Source: Maribacter cobaltidurans
GTDB lineage: Bacteria > Bacteroidota > Bacteroidia > Flavobacteriales > Flavobacteriaceae
NCBI RefSeq assembly: GCF_002269385.1
Contig: NZ_CP022957.1
Coordinates: forward strand, 2,351,001 to 2,415,000
Length of the DNA: 64,000 nucleotides
Direction: 5' to 3'
Shown piece by piece: positions 27,684-37,314 of this stretch; position 1 is the first letter of the stretch; every line of letters starts with the position of its first letter. The position numbers were made by a program, and so were the translations under genes. The notes beneath the pieces were generated by a model. The model searched no databases. It had not been told where the DNA came from and was given only the letters and a program-made list of their open reading frames with translations.

Positions 27684-30600
27684 CCGAATTATTGTAAATA
27701 AAAAATGTGGGCGAGTCATTATTGCGCGCTACAATGAACGCCTTTTTAGTTCTGAGTTTAATTTTTTTTATTTCTCTCGCCGCTCCATCAATTTCCAACA
27801 TTTCATATGCCCCCATATAAGGATTTTCGATTTTTTTTGAATGGTACAAAATTAACCCATGTAAGGCGTCTAAACGACCTAATTGGGTGCTAATTTCAAA
27901 GGTGTTGCCCACAACAAACAAATCCTTGTACCCATCATTATTAAAGTCGTTAAAAGCAATATCCTGTATAGATGAAGCTTGTGCGATAAGCGGTAAAGGT
28001 TGTTTGGTAAATTTACCGCTGCCCTCGTTTAGGAACAAACAGCTTCTTAACTCAAACACAAATTTTTTATCCGCATTTTTAAGTAAACTATTACCGAACA
28101 TATCTTCAATACTAGCTTTGGCAAAGGAATCATAGGAAAGAAAAGTCTTGTTTAATGAAGGTATTTGCTTAACAAGTTCATCCTTGGAGGAAAAAGGGGT
28201 TTCTATATTCCCATGATAATAAGTTATTAAGGGATCCTTTTGACCGTTGGAATCAAAGTCATAATTATAAAGGGTTATTGGTTTTTCTTTTGAAGCTTTA
28301 AACTTGGTATTAGTGCCCCAATTCCCCGCTATAAAATCTTGGTCTCCATCATTGTCCACATCCATGGGAATTATAGTGTTCCACCAGCCATTTGTGGTAT
28401 TTAATTCAGGTGATTCCAAACGTTTTAATTTTTTACCATCATGTATAAAAATGGTAATGGGCATCCAATGTCCGGCAACCAAGAGATCTGCTAAACCGTC
28501 TCCGTCAATATCCGCCCATTTTACATCTTTTATATTGCCCAAATTCTTTAGCTCAGGTACAACAGTTTCAATGGCATTGGTGAATTTTCCATTTCCGTCG
28601 TTTAAAAGGAAATATTGTTGAGGAGTTTCGCCATACTGGGACGGTACTTGGTCAGAAGTTAAAACTACATCCAAATCTCCGTCATTATCATAGTCAAATG
28701 GAGCTACTTTTGAAGCATTTAGATCAATATTTGCAAAAGCAGTTTCGTCTTCGATGAAATTTCCTTTTATATTTAGATATAACCTTGGTTTTAATGGTGA
28801 ACCGTTAAGAAATTCGTTTCCGCCACTGGCAACCAAAAGATCTTGATAACCATCACCATTGGCATCAAAAAAAGCACTGGCTACGTCTTCGTTGACTGCT
28901 TTTGACTTAAATAATTCCTTTTGACTTTCTGTAAAGGTTCCATTTTTATTTTGAAGATACAGTTTGGAAGACTGCATTTTAGCTCCTCCTATGAAAAAAT
29001 CCTCCAATCCATCTTCGTTTATATCGGCAACGGAAATTGTAGGTCCCTCGTTAGAACTGGCAAATGGAACCAGAGGTTCCCTGTTAAAATCCAAGGTCTG
29101 TTTCTCCTCATGTTGAAAATCTATGGATAGTTCTTCATTATTAAGATAAAAATGAACAGGAACACGTTTTCCTGATTTTAAACTGTCCAAACCTTTTTCG
29201 TAGGCAATCAGTTTTTCTTGGTTTGCTTTTAAATAGTTTAATTTTTTAACGGTCTGATCGGGCCAAACTATAACCAAGGAATCTATTATAGAATCCTTGC
29301 CAATACCGAATATTAGGTCATTTGAACCGGAGGAGAGGTAGTTATTGGAGGGAAATAGCTCTTGATATTGCTCCTTGCCGCTGGAATAGACATATACTTT
29401 GGATCCTATACCGTAGCTATTTTTTGCAGTACCCTTTAGCTTTATTTTTATAAAGTTGTTGGTTTTAAGATTGTTTTCAAGGATACTTACCTCATCATCC
29501 AAATTGTTTACAACAATATCTAAATCTCCATCGTTATCTAAATCCGCGTAAGCGCAACCGTTGCTGAAGGATGGCTCATTTTCAAACCAATGAGAGGTGC
29601 TGTTCGTGAATGTTAGGTCTCCATTGTTTTTAAAAAAATAGTTTGATGCCTTTTTCTCTGGTATTTCGTTGATTAAGGGCATATCTGTATTTTTCATGCC
29701 GGCATCTATCCTGCGCTGGATGTCCTCATTGGCAATGAAGTTCATATAATCCATGTCATTGGTAGCCCCTTTTATTCCGTTGGTAATAAAAAGGTCTTTA
29801 TGGCCATCATTGTCAAAGTCCGCCAATAATGGTCCCCAAGACCACTCTGTTGCCGAAATGCCACTTAAAAAACCAATTTCCGAAAAGCTGGAACCTGAAT
29901 TATTTAGGTGTAGGGTGTTTTGCATGAATTGTGGGGCAAAACCATTTTTTAAATATTGTTGATAAATGGGATAGCCATATTCCAGCCCTGAGGTTTTATA
30001 GGTCTGCAGATCTTCGGGAAGCATATCCAAAGAAAGAATATCAGGAAATCCATCATTATTGATGTCCGCAATGGCATTTCCCATGGAGTAGTGGGAGGTA
30101 TGACCCAACTTTGTGCCATCAAGGGATATTACTTCCTTAAAAGTGCCGTCTTGTTGATTGATGTAGAGATAATCGTTTTCAAAGAAATCATTGCCGATAT
30201 AAACATCGGGATACCCGTCAAGATTAATGTCCGAAATGGAAACCCCCAGGCCATATCCGCTTTTACCTTGAAATATTCCGGCTTTTTGACTTACATCGGT
30301 AAAATGGCCATCGATATTCTCATAGAGTCGGTCTCCAGAAATGGGGTCAATTTTTGACCTATTTTTTCCTTTCCCATAATTTAGGTTCGGGTGGACCGAA
30401 TGGTTTAATAAGTACATATCCAAATCCCCATCAAGGTCATAATCGAAAAATACCGCTTTGGTTGAAAGTCCTTCAAAATCCAAACCGTATTCAGATGCCA
30501 GGTCTTTAAATGAGGGGTTTCCGGACCTGTCCAAGCCTTGGTTCACCAAAAGCCTGTTCTTTCCTTTCAATGCTCTATATCCTGAGGCTTGGCATATATA

Positions 30601-30978
30601 AACATCCAGAAAACCGTCGTTATTTATGTCTACCTGAGTGACGCCTGTGTTCCAATTACCCATATTTTCATCTAAGTCCAAAGAAAGTTTATTGAACTTC
30701 ATCTTTCCCTGATTTATATATAGTACTGGAGATACTTGGTTTCCGGACAGATATAGGTCTGCAAGCCCATCATTGTTAAAGTCAGCTGTAATTACGCCTG
30801 CTCCATTATAATAATATAGATAATTAAGGATGTTCAGTTCTGGACTCGTGTTAAGTTTATTGGAAAATTCGACACCAGTGGTATGGGACGGCAACCCTTT
30901 AAAAAGTTTGTCCTCATCAGTTTTACCGCAACTTATAGAAAGTAGAAGTAAACCGAGATATATCAGATGTTTTTGCAT
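27676..30978 (-). CDS. FG-GAP/ASPIC repeat lipoprotein, first of three
   Basis: The start is ATG 30978 (MQKHLIYLGLLLLSISC followed by GKTDED), a lipoprotein signal; the extended frame to 30990 depends on a TTG and is not needed. The 1100-residue product has FG-GAP/VCBS calcium-loop repeats (DFNNDGLADLYL, DYDLDGDLDMYL, DINEDGLEDFFI) and an ASPIC/UnbV segment (YGIGSKVYVYSSGKEQYQEL to SLVIVWPDQTVK). It is nearest to susD, separated by 163 bp that include a strong hairpin terminator. It shares its opening block (NILNYLYYYNGAGVITADFN) with the third paralogue more than with the second, which suggests successive duplications. Confidence 0.88.
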   Translation of the reverse strand: MQKHLIYLGLLLLSISCGKTDEDKLFKGLPSHTTGVEFSNKLNTSPELNILNYLYYYNGAGVITADFNNDGLADLYLSGNQVSPVLYINQGKMKFNKLSLDLDENMGNWNTGVTQVDINNDGFLDVYICQASGYRALKGKNRLLVNQGLDRSGNPSFKDLASEYGLDFEGLSTKAVFFDYDLDGDLDMYLLNHSVHPNLNYGKGKNRSKIDPISGDRLYENIDGHFTDVSQKAGIFQGKSGYGLGVSISDINLDGYPDVYIGNDFFENDYLYINQQDGTFKEVISLDGTKLGHTSHYSMGNAIADINNDGFPDILSLDMLPEDLQTYKTSGLEYGYPIYQQYLKNGFAPQFMQNTLHLNNSGSSFSEIGFLSGISATEWSWGPLLADFDNDGHKDLFITNGIKGATNDMDYMNFIANEDIQRRIDAGMKNTDMPLINEIPEKKASNYFFKNNGDLTFTNSTSHWFENEPSFSNGCAYADLDNDGDLDIVVNNLDDEVSILENNLKTNNFIKIKLKGTAKNSYGIGSKVYVYSSGKEQYQELFPSNNYLSSGSNDLIFGIGKDSIIDSLVIVWPDQTVKKLNYLKANQEKLIAYEKGLDSLKSGKRVPVHFYLNNEELSIDFQHEEKQTLDFNREPLVPFASSNEGPTISVADINEDGLEDFFIGGAKMQSSKLYLQNKNGTFTESQKELFKSKAVNEDVASAFFDANGDGYQDLLVASGGNEFLNGSPLKPRLYLNIKGNFIEDETAFANIDLNASKVAPFDYDNDGDLDVVLTSDQVPSQYGETPQQYFLLNDGNGKFTNAIETVVPELKNLGNIKDVKWADIDGDGLADLLVAGHWMPITIFIHDGKKLKRLESPELNTTNGWWNTIIPMDVDNDGDQDFIAGNWGTNTKFKASKEKPITLYNYDFDSNGQKDPLITYYHGNIETPFSSKDELVKQIPSLNKTFLSYDSFAKASIEDMFGNSLLKNADKKFVFELRSCLFLNEGSGKFTKQPLPLIAQASSIQDIAFNDFNNDGYKDLFVVGNTFEISTQLGRLDALHGLILYHSKKIENPYMGAYEMLEIDGAAREIKKIKLRTKKAFIVARNNDSPTFFIYNNSDE

Positions 30979-31083
30979 TAGGGCAAACAATCGAAAATGA
31001 GTGTAAAGAAATAAATTTATTAGCTTTTGAAAGGAATTTTTAACCTTGTGCTAACTGTTTTAAACTTTCATTAAGTTTTTTTA

Positions 31084-31119
31084 TTAAAAAAAGAATCCCT
31101 TAACAGGTAAGGGATTCTT
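31084..31119 (-). terminator. Hairpin terminator/attenuator between susD and the ASPIC genes
   Basis: A perfect 12-bp stem (31091-31102 with 31108-31119; AAGAATCCCTTA and its complement) closes a 5-base loop. In the minus direction it is followed by a run of T residues (complement of the A-run just left of the stem). It begins about 22 bases after the susD stop. This is a standard intrinsic terminator for susCD. Since the ASPIC genes follow on the same strand without a clear promoter, it may act as a partial terminator or mRNA-stability element that lowers their expression relative to susCD. Confidence 0.75.
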
Positions 31120-31141
31120 CTATATTTAAAAAAATGAACTA

Positions 31142-32773
31142 CTATTCGTAACCTGGATTCTGTACCAAATTTGGATTGGCCAAAAGCTGAGGTAGTGGAA
31201 TAGGGAATAACAATCTTTTCTCGTTTCCAATTTCCGCTTCATTTTTAAATTCCCAGGCTCTAAGATATTGACCAAAACGGATAAGATCGTTTCTTCTCCA
31301 CCCCTCCGTATACAATTCCCTTGCTCTTTCATCCAAGATATCACTTTCGCTCACCGAACCTAAGGGATTGGCATCTCTTAACACACGTAGGGTGTTAATC
31401 ATCTCCGTTGGGTCACCACCTGTTCTAAACATAGCTTCGGCTTTCATTAAATAAGCATCTGCATATCTAAATTGAACTTTATGTAACCTGGTTTCGCCAA
31501 AACGAGGGTTATACTTAATAATACGTATACCGGTTCTTTCACTGTTGTTTATCAAGTTAGTGGCTCCTGTACCATCAACAAAATCTCTAGTAAATGCCAA
31601 ATCAACCCCTTGTCTGTCCTGTAATTTGGTACCATCTAAATCATATTGCTGGTTTATCAAAAACCCAAAACCTACATTAGACCCAAACTCATAACCTTCC
31701 ACATCTTCTGTAAACTCTCTACCAGTAAAAGGAAGTCCTTCTGATGGAACTCCTCCACGTCTAATTTCTTGTTCATCTAATGGAGTAAGATCTGTTTCAA
31801 CTCTATTACTTTCCGGATCTCCTTCAAACAAATCATAGTATTCAGCCAAAGTACTGAATCCGTTCCATCCACCACCGCCGGCTAAACCGTATTGGTTCAA
31901 GTGCATTGGAGCATAAATCACATTTTGAACGTTAGATTCCGTAAACCAAATAGTTTCTTTGTCTGGACTGGCTTTGAAAATTTCAAAATAATTTTCGTCC
32001 AATTCATAGCCATCTGCTGTGATGGCATCTACCAAAGAGATAACTTCCGCCATGTCACCCGCGTCAGGAGACCCTCCTCCTCCCGTAAGTTGGTTTATAT
32101 AAATATGCTTATTTAATAAGATTTTGGCCTTTAAGAATCTTGCGGCCGCTTTACCTGGTCTTTTTAATTCGTCACCAGAATTTCCTGTAAGTGCCGGTAA
32201 TCCTGAAATACAGGCGTCTAAGTCGGCTAAAATAAAATCGACAGCTGCTTGTCCGGATATAACTTCTGGAAGTGCAGTAGAGGGTAAACTGGTATCCCTA
32301 AATGGAATTTGACCGTAAAGATCTAATATCCGCCACATGGCATAGGCTCTTAGGAACCTAGCTTGCAGTTTTACGTCCTCTGGAGAATTACTTCTCTCGT
32401 CCAAAATTTGTGAAGCGGACAGCTGGTTTTTGTTCCATTGTTCAAAGGGTGTAATTACATCTGAATCTTCCAGTCCCCACTCTTGCTGATGTAGTTTTCT
32501 CCAACGTCCGTTGTCGCCCCAATCCGCACCTCTAGTGGGGATAATCTGGGCATCTGTAGTAACCTCGTTAAGGGCATATGTATTTGCTTGATCGGCTAAT
32601 TGACCTCTAATATCTCCATATAAGGCTTCAAGTGCAGAAGCTGGGTTTTCTAATCCTTGGAAACCTTCCGAAATGAAGGAATCGGTTTCCTCTATTTCCA
32701 AATCGGTACAGGACACCAAGCCCAGACCTAAGAGGAAACTGGTTAAATAAATTTTAAATTGAACTTTTTTCAT
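31142..32773 (-). CDS. SusD/RagB-family outer-membrane nutrient-binding lipoprotein
   Basis: The 543-residue protein has a lipoprotein signal (TSFLLGLGLVSCTDLEIE) and the SusD layout: TPR-like helices in the N-terminal half (ARFLRAYAMWRILDLYGQIP, KAAARFLKAKILLNKH) and the family C-terminal block (YADAYLMKAEAMFRTGG, DERARELYTEGWRRNDLIRF, LFPIPLPQLLANPNL). SusD proteins sit as a lid on the SusC channel and present oligosaccharides or other oligomers for uptake. It starts 20 bp after susC. With the divergent LacI/maltodextrin genes a glycan ligand such as an alpha-glucan is possible; the ASPIC and haloperoxidase genes downstream point elsewhere, so the ligand is open. Confidence 0.93.
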   Translation of the reverse strand: MKKVQFKIYLTSFLLGLGLVSCTDLEIEETDSFISEGFQGLENPASALEALYGDIRGQLADQANTYALNEVTTDAQIIPTRGADWGDNGRWRKLHQQEWGLEDSDVITPFEQWNKNQLSASQILDERSNSPEDVKLQARFLRAYAMWRILDLYGQIPFRDTSLPSTALPEVISGQAAVDFILADLDACISGLPALTGNSGDELKRPGKAAARFLKAKILLNKHIYINQLTGGGGSPDAGDMAEVISLVDAITADGYELDENYFEIFKASPDKETIWFTESNVQNVIYAPMHLNQYGLAGGGGWNGFSTLAEYYDLFEGDPESNRVETDLTPLDEQEIRRGGVPSEGLPFTGREFTEDVEGYEFGSNVGFGFLINQQYDLDGTKLQDRQGVDLAFTRDFVDGTGATNLINNSERTGIRIIKYNPRFGETRLHKVQFRYADAYLMKAEAMFRTGGDPTEMINTLRVLRDANPLGSVSESDILDERARELYTEGWRRNDLIRFGQYLRAWEFKNEAEIGNEKRLLFPIPLPQLLANPNLVQNPGYE

Positions 32774-32793
32774 AATGTAAACAATTTTTTTAA

Positions 32794-35700
32794 TTAAAAT
32801 GAGGCGTTAATTCCGAATGTAAATGTACGCGGGTTAGGGAACGTCATAAAGTCGATACCCCTACTTGGAATTTCTGAAGCATTTAAATTACCGGTATTTA
32901 CAGTCACTTCTGGGTCAATTCCACTATAATCTGTTATTAAGAACAAGTTTTGTCCAGTTAGTGAAAACCTTAAACTTTTTAATGCGCCTTCACCGGATAA
33001 TGGAACCTTATACCCAATGGATGCGTTTTGGAATCTCACGAAATCACCTTTTTCCAGGAACCTGGTAGAAACTGCAGTGGATGCTCCTGGATCTTCTCCT
33101 AAGGCAAGAACATTTTGTGTCACATTCCTTGCTGTACCCAATTGACCTGCATTAAAGAATGAGTTTGCCGTGTTGTTGTATACGGAAAAACCGAATTGTC
33201 CTGAAAAATAAGCTGCTAAATCCCAATTTTTATATCTAAGATTTAAGGAAAGTCCACTTGTGATATCCGGTAATGCATCCTCTCCAACAAATGTTTTATC
33301 CACATCAGGATCGCCAACACCGTTTCCATCAATATCAGTATATACGGGGTTTCCAGTACTGTCAAAACCTTCAAAAATAGCCATGTAGTAGGAGAATAAG
33401 GACTGGCCAGCTTCAAAACGTTGAGCGAAAGCACCGGTTAAACCAGGCCCGTTAATTGGCCCAGTATTGATGGCACCTGCGAAATCCTGGATTTCATTTT
33501 GGTTGTAGGCAATATTGAAATTGGCCGAGAAATTTAGGTCTTCTTGTTGTATGAAATCATACCCTATAGCAAACTCTATACCTTGATTTATAATACTAGC
33601 ATCCACATTACCAAACTGGAAAGGCGTTATTGCTGGAAATGCGGGAGGAGTCCTTAGCAACAAATCTTTCGTGTCTCTACGATAAACATCTATGCTACCA
33701 TTTAGCCTGTCACTATTAAATCCAAAGTCCAAACCTACGTTAAAATCCAAGGTACTTTCCCATTTAAGTTCCGGATTGTCCGTAGCTACAATCGCCAATC
33801 CATTTTGCTGAACCACAGCATCATTATTACTGCTAAGGTCTCCATAACGTTGTCTTGCTACAAAGTTACCATATCCCAATCCGGCTTGGTTACCCGTTAG
33901 ACCTGCACTAAGCCTTAATTTTAAAGTGGAAACATTCTCACCAATAAAATCTTCTTCTCCTATTTGCCAAGCAAAAGCTCCAGATGGGAAATAACCGTAC
34001 TGGTTTTCTGGTCCAAACCTTGAGGAACCATCCGCCCGCATTGTGGCGGTAAAAAGATATTTACTGTTTAAACTGTAGTTAATTCTTCCAAAAAAGGATT
34101 GTAGCTCATCTGTATTGTCAAAAGTATCCGCTGTAACTGCATTCACTAACCTATCAAAGGCATAAGGAATATTGTCAGTTCCTGAAGTAGGAAATAAACG
34201 GTTTACGACTAAATCCGTAGTGTTGGTCGCATAGTAAAATTGCTGGAATGAACCATCAATGGTACTTTCGGCACCTTCAACTGAACTTACCAAGTCGTCT
34301 CCCATTTGATTAAGGTCTGTAGTACTGAATCCTCTGCCTGTTGTGTTGCGGCCTTGGGTCCTAAAATCTTGGTAGGCATAACCTACAACGACATCTAAAT
34401 TGGAATTTTCAAACTCCTTAGTATAGTTTACGGTTGTTTCCAAGGTTTTATTATCCCTGTCCAAAGTGTAAAAGGTACCAAAACCATTATCGGTAATCCC
34501 AGGGTAATTAATCATATTTGCGGATTGTACGGATACATTTTCACTTTCGGATTTATCATAACCTGCATTTACTTTAGCTGAAATTTCAGGAGTAAACTTG
34601 TATTCTACCGAACCGTTCAATAAAAATCTATTTGTATTGGTTATGTTCTGAGACTCCAATAATAGGTTAATTGGGTTTCTGGAAACACTTCCTGGAGGTT
34701 GAAAGGTTGCGCTAAGTGGCCAAGTTGGGTTGGCAGAATAAGCAGCACCTAAAATATCACCCTCAACCCCCGCACCAGAATTCAAAGGAGGTTGGGATTT
34801 GTTAACCCTGGAAATCGAAGATTGTAGCGTAAACAACAATTTGTCATCTAAAAATCGTTGATTTAAGTTTAGTCTACCTGTGATTCTTTCGAATTCTGAT
34901 TTCTCAATAGTACCAAATTGTTTGGAATAACCAAAGGTAGCTCTCACATTTCCAGAACCGTAGTTATTGGAATAAGAAATGTTATTATTGGTAGAGGCTG
35001 CAGATCTAAAAATTACCTCTTGCCAATCTGTGCTTGATCCAAAATCGTTAGTTGAAACATCACCATCCTGATATAACGGCAATGCGGCCATAAACTCATC
35101 TCTATCCAACAAATCGAACAACCTTACCGGTTGTGCAACACTTAGATTGGTAGAAAACTCCCATGAACCTTTAGAAGCTCCCTTACCACTCTTGGTTGTA
35201 ATGATGACAACACCATTGGCACCACGTGAACCGTAAATCGCCGTTGCCGAGGCATCTTTAAGTATGCTCATGCTTTCAATGTCATTTGGGTTTAAGAAGT
35301 TCAATGGGTTACCCACTTGTCCACTTCCCGTTCCACCTGCGTTGGAACCTACCGCTTCGGTATTTTCTCCAAATAACGGAACACCGTCAACCACAAAAAG
35401 AGGGTTGTTGTTTGCCCTTACCGAGTTGGCCCCCCTAATGTTAATTTGAATTCCTGCTCCGGGTTCACCCGTGGTTTGCTGAATATTAACACCGGCAGTT
35501 TTACCTTGTATTAATTGTTCTGGTGACGAAATGTTACCACCATTAAAATCCTCGGAAGTTACAGCGGAAACAGATCCTGTTGCATCCTTCACAGTGGTAG
35601 TACCATAACCAATAATTACAACTTCTTCCAAAGCTTCAGCGTCTTCTTCCAAAGTAAAGTTTATAGTTGATCTGCCGTTTACAGATACTTCCTGAGTTTT

Positions 35701-35928
35701 GTAACCTATATAGCTTACCACTATAACGGCGTCATCACCTACCGAAAGGGTGTAGTTTCCATCAAAATCAGTTTGTGTACCGTTTGTTGTTCCCTTTTCC
35801 AAAACACTTGCGCCGGGCAAGGGGCCAGAAGCATCGGAAACGGTACCGGAAACCTCTTGTGCCTGTGCAATCCCGAAAGACAAAAATGTCCCGAGAACAA
35901 CTAGGCTTTTTAGTAGCGTAATCTTCAT
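32794..35928 (-). CDS. SusC/RagA-family TonB-dependent outer-membrane transporter
   Basis: The 1044-residue protein has a signal peptide (LKSLVVLGTFLSFGIAQAQ), a carboxypeptidase-regulatory-like domain at about 24-105 (VSGTVSDASGPLPGASVLEK), the SusC linker EEVVIIGYGTTTVKDATGSV, a plug (NIRGANSVRANNNPLFVVDG, DASATAIYGSRGANGVVIIT) and a long 22-strand-type barrel ending in FTFGINASF. It imports oligomers bound by SusD using TonB energy. It is the first gene of the susCD operon and faces the lacI gene across a 355-bp spacer with a LacI-type palindrome, so it may be controlled by that regulator. Its length and domains are normal. Confidence 0.95.
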   Translation of the reverse strand: MKITLLKSLVVLGTFLSFGIAQAQEVSGTVSDASGPLPGASVLEKGTTNGTQTDFDGNYTLSVGDDAVIVVSYIGYKTQEVSVNGRSTINFTLEEDAEALEEVVIIGYGTTTVKDATGSVSAVTSEDFNGGNISSPEQLIQGKTAGVNIQQTTGEPGAGIQINIRGANSVRANNNPLFVVDGVPLFGENTEAVGSNAGGTGSGQVGNPLNFLNPNDIESMSILKDASATAIYGSRGANGVVIITTKSGKGASKGSWEFSTNLSVAQPVRLFDLLDRDEFMAALPLYQDGDVSTNDFGSSTDWQEVIFRSAASTNNNISYSNNYGSGNVRATFGYSKQFGTIEKSEFERITGRLNLNQRFLDDKLLFTLQSSISRVNKSQPPLNSGAGVEGDILGAAYSANPTWPLSATFQPPGSVSRNPINLLLESQNITNTNRFLLNGSVEYKFTPEISAKVNAGYDKSESENVSVQSANMINYPGITDNGFGTFYTLDRDNKTLETTVNYTKEFENSNLDVVVGYAYQDFRTQGRNTTGRGFSTTDLNQMGDDLVSSVEGAESTIDGSFQQFYYATNTTDLVVNRLFPTSGTDNIPYAFDRLVNAVTADTFDNTDELQSFFGRINYSLNSKYLFTATMRADGSSRFGPENQYGYFPSGAFAWQIGEEDFIGENVSTLKLRLSAGLTGNQAGLGYGNFVARQRYGDLSSNNDAVVQQNGLAIVATDNPELKWESTLDFNVGLDFGFNSDRLNGSIDVYRRDTKDLLLRTPPAFPAITPFQFGNVDASIINQGIEFAIGYDFIQQEDLNFSANFNIAYNQNEIQDFAGAINTGPINGPGLTGAFAQRFEAGQSLFSYYMAIFEGFDSTGNPVYTDIDGNGVGDPDVDKTFVGEDALPDITSGLSLNLRYKNWDLAAYFSGQFGFSVYNNTANSFFNAGQLGTARNVTQNVLALGEDPGASTAVSTRFLEKGDFVRFQNASIGYKVPLSGEGALKSLRFSLTGQNLFLITDYSGIDPEVTVNTGNLNASEIPSRGIDFMTFPNPRTFTFGINASF

Positions 35929-36283
35929 AAATTGTTAATTTAAGTTGAGTTTAATTAATTTCAAGAGTTAAAAATATGTAAAAATGTCAAAAACACACGT
36001 GTAGAGGAAAATATATAGTTACGAAACCGTTTTCGTGTTAATAACTTTTAAAAAATTAAAGGTTTGTAAATCTTGAAGGTATCAAAATATTCATTTCGTA
36101 AAAATAATAGACCTAAAATGTGAAAATGCAATTTTATACAAATATATAGATTTAATTTTTCCTTAACCTTTTCTTGTCAAATATTTAATGGAATCCAAAA
36201 ACATTCTATTGAATGGGTTATAATTATTAATCTAAAATTTATGTAATTTCCCCTCAATTATTCCACCTTATATTATTTTCCAA
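35929..36283. other. 355-bp divergent spacer between susC and lacI
   Basis: No gene is seen. The spacer is very AT-rich. It holds a LacI-type palindrome (36021-36036), an 8-bp ACACGTGT palindrome (35995-36002), and on the minus strand a TATATTTG box (36146-36139) that matches the Bacteroidetes -7 element but lacks a well-placed TTG. If that box is used, the susC leader would be about 200 bases and the palindrome would lie within it. No clear TAnnTTTG box faces lacI. Confidence 0.6.
36021..36036. promoter_or_regulatory. Candidate LacI-family operator
   Basis: The sequence ACGAAACCGTTTTCGT has 6-bp outer arms (ACGAAA/TTTCGT) around a central CG step, the general shape of LacI/GalR-family operators. 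It lies 93 bp upstream of the susC ATG and about 250 bp upstream of lacI, which encodes exactly this type of regulator. Only one copy was seen in the spacer. Confidence 0.45.
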
Positions 36284-37300
36284 TTGAAAAAAAGAGTCAC
36301 TTTAAAACAAATCGCAAGGGAATTGGAAGTTTCTGTCTCTACGGTTTCCAAAGCGTTGAAGAATAGTGAGGAAATAAGTAGGGATACCAAAGACAAAATA
36401 CAGGCATTCGCCAAACTTTATAATTACAGACCCAATAATATTGCCCTAAGTCTAAAGAACAAGAATACCAAAAATATTGGGGTTATCATTCCGGACATTG
36501 TTCATCATTTTTTTACGACTGTTTTTAGGGGTATTGAGCAATATGCCGGTAAAAAAGGATATAATGTGATGATTTGTGTTTCTGATGAATCCTTTGAAAA
36601 GGAAGTATTGAACATGGAGTTGTTGGCCAATGGGAGTGTAGATGGCTTTATACTATCATTATCTGCGGAAACCCAGGAAAGAAACGATTATAATCATATT
36701 AAGGAGGTTTTGGGCCAAGGTATCCCTGTGGTTTTGTTCGATAGGGTTTCCAAAGATGTATTGTGTGATAAAGTTATTCTTAACGACCAAGAAATTGCCT
36801 ATGAGGCCGTTAAGGTCATGATAGGTTCCGGAAAAACTAAAATTGCTTTGGTAACTACTGAAAATTACTTTAATGTTAGTTCCAATAGGGCCCAGGGTTT
36901 TGAAAAAGCCATAAGGGATGCAAACTTAGCTTTTGACGAAAATCTTATATTAACGCTACCATATCAAAGTGAGGGTGATGAGCTAATTAGGGATTTTTTT
37001 GAAAGCAATACAATTGATGCAGTCTTATGTGTTAATGAAATTTTTGCCATTAAATGTATGGACGTCGTGCAAAGACAGGGAAAAAGAGTGCCTGAAGATA
37101 TTTCCTTTATTGGTTTTACCAATGGTATTTTGTCCAAATATTCAACTCCAAGACTTTCTACAGTGGCTCAACATGGTGAAAGGATGGGGGAAACCGCCGC
37201 AAAGTTGTTGATTGATCGAATTGAAAACGATGTAGATGATAATTTTAGGACCGAAGTAATTTCCGGTACTCTAATTCAAAGGGATTCAACCATCAATTAG
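36284..37300 (+). CDS. LacI-family transcriptional regulator
   Basis: The 338-residue protein has the LacI helix-turn-helix at residues 4-28 (LKQIARELEVSVSTVSKALK) and hinge, then a periplasmic-binding-protein-like sensor (NIGVIIPDIVHHFFTTVFRG, GFILSLSAETQ, FIGFTNGILSKYSTPRLSTV). The start is TTG at 36284: no in-frame ATG lies upstream, and the residues after TTG (KKRVTLKQIA) fit the family N-terminus exactly. It leads a plus-strand run with beta-phosphoglucomutase (14-bp gap), maltose phosphorylase and amylase. It is therefore probably a maltodextrin-responsive regulator of these genes and perhaps of divergent susCD. This regulon is inferred. Confidence 0.9.
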   Translation: MKKRVTLKQIARELEVSVSTVSKALKNSEEISRDTKDKIQAFAKLYNYRPNNIALSLKNKNTKNIGVIIPDIVHHFFTTVFRGIEQYAGKKGYNVMICVSDESFEKEVLNMELLANGSVDGFILSLSAETQERNDYNHIKEVLGQGIPVVLFDRVSKDVLCDKVILNDQEIAYEAVKVMIGSGKTKIALVTTENYFNVSSNRAQGFEKAIRDANLAFDENLILTLPYQSEGDELIRDFFESNTIDAVLCVNEIFAIKCMDVVQRQGKRVPEDISFIGFTNGILSKYSTPRLSTVAQHGERMGETAAKLLIDRIENDVDDNFRTEVISGTLIQRDSTIN

Positions 37301-37314
37301 TTATTTTTGCCACA

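Noticed and set aside
21083..30978. Many short repeated DNA strings resembling a repeat array
   Set aside because: They encode DxDxDG calcium loops of FG-GAP repeats in protein-coding frames; spacing and sequence are not CRISPR-like.
35995..36002. ACACGTGT palindrome upstream of susC
   Set aside because: An 8-bp palindrome is short enough to occur by chance, and no matching regulator is evident.
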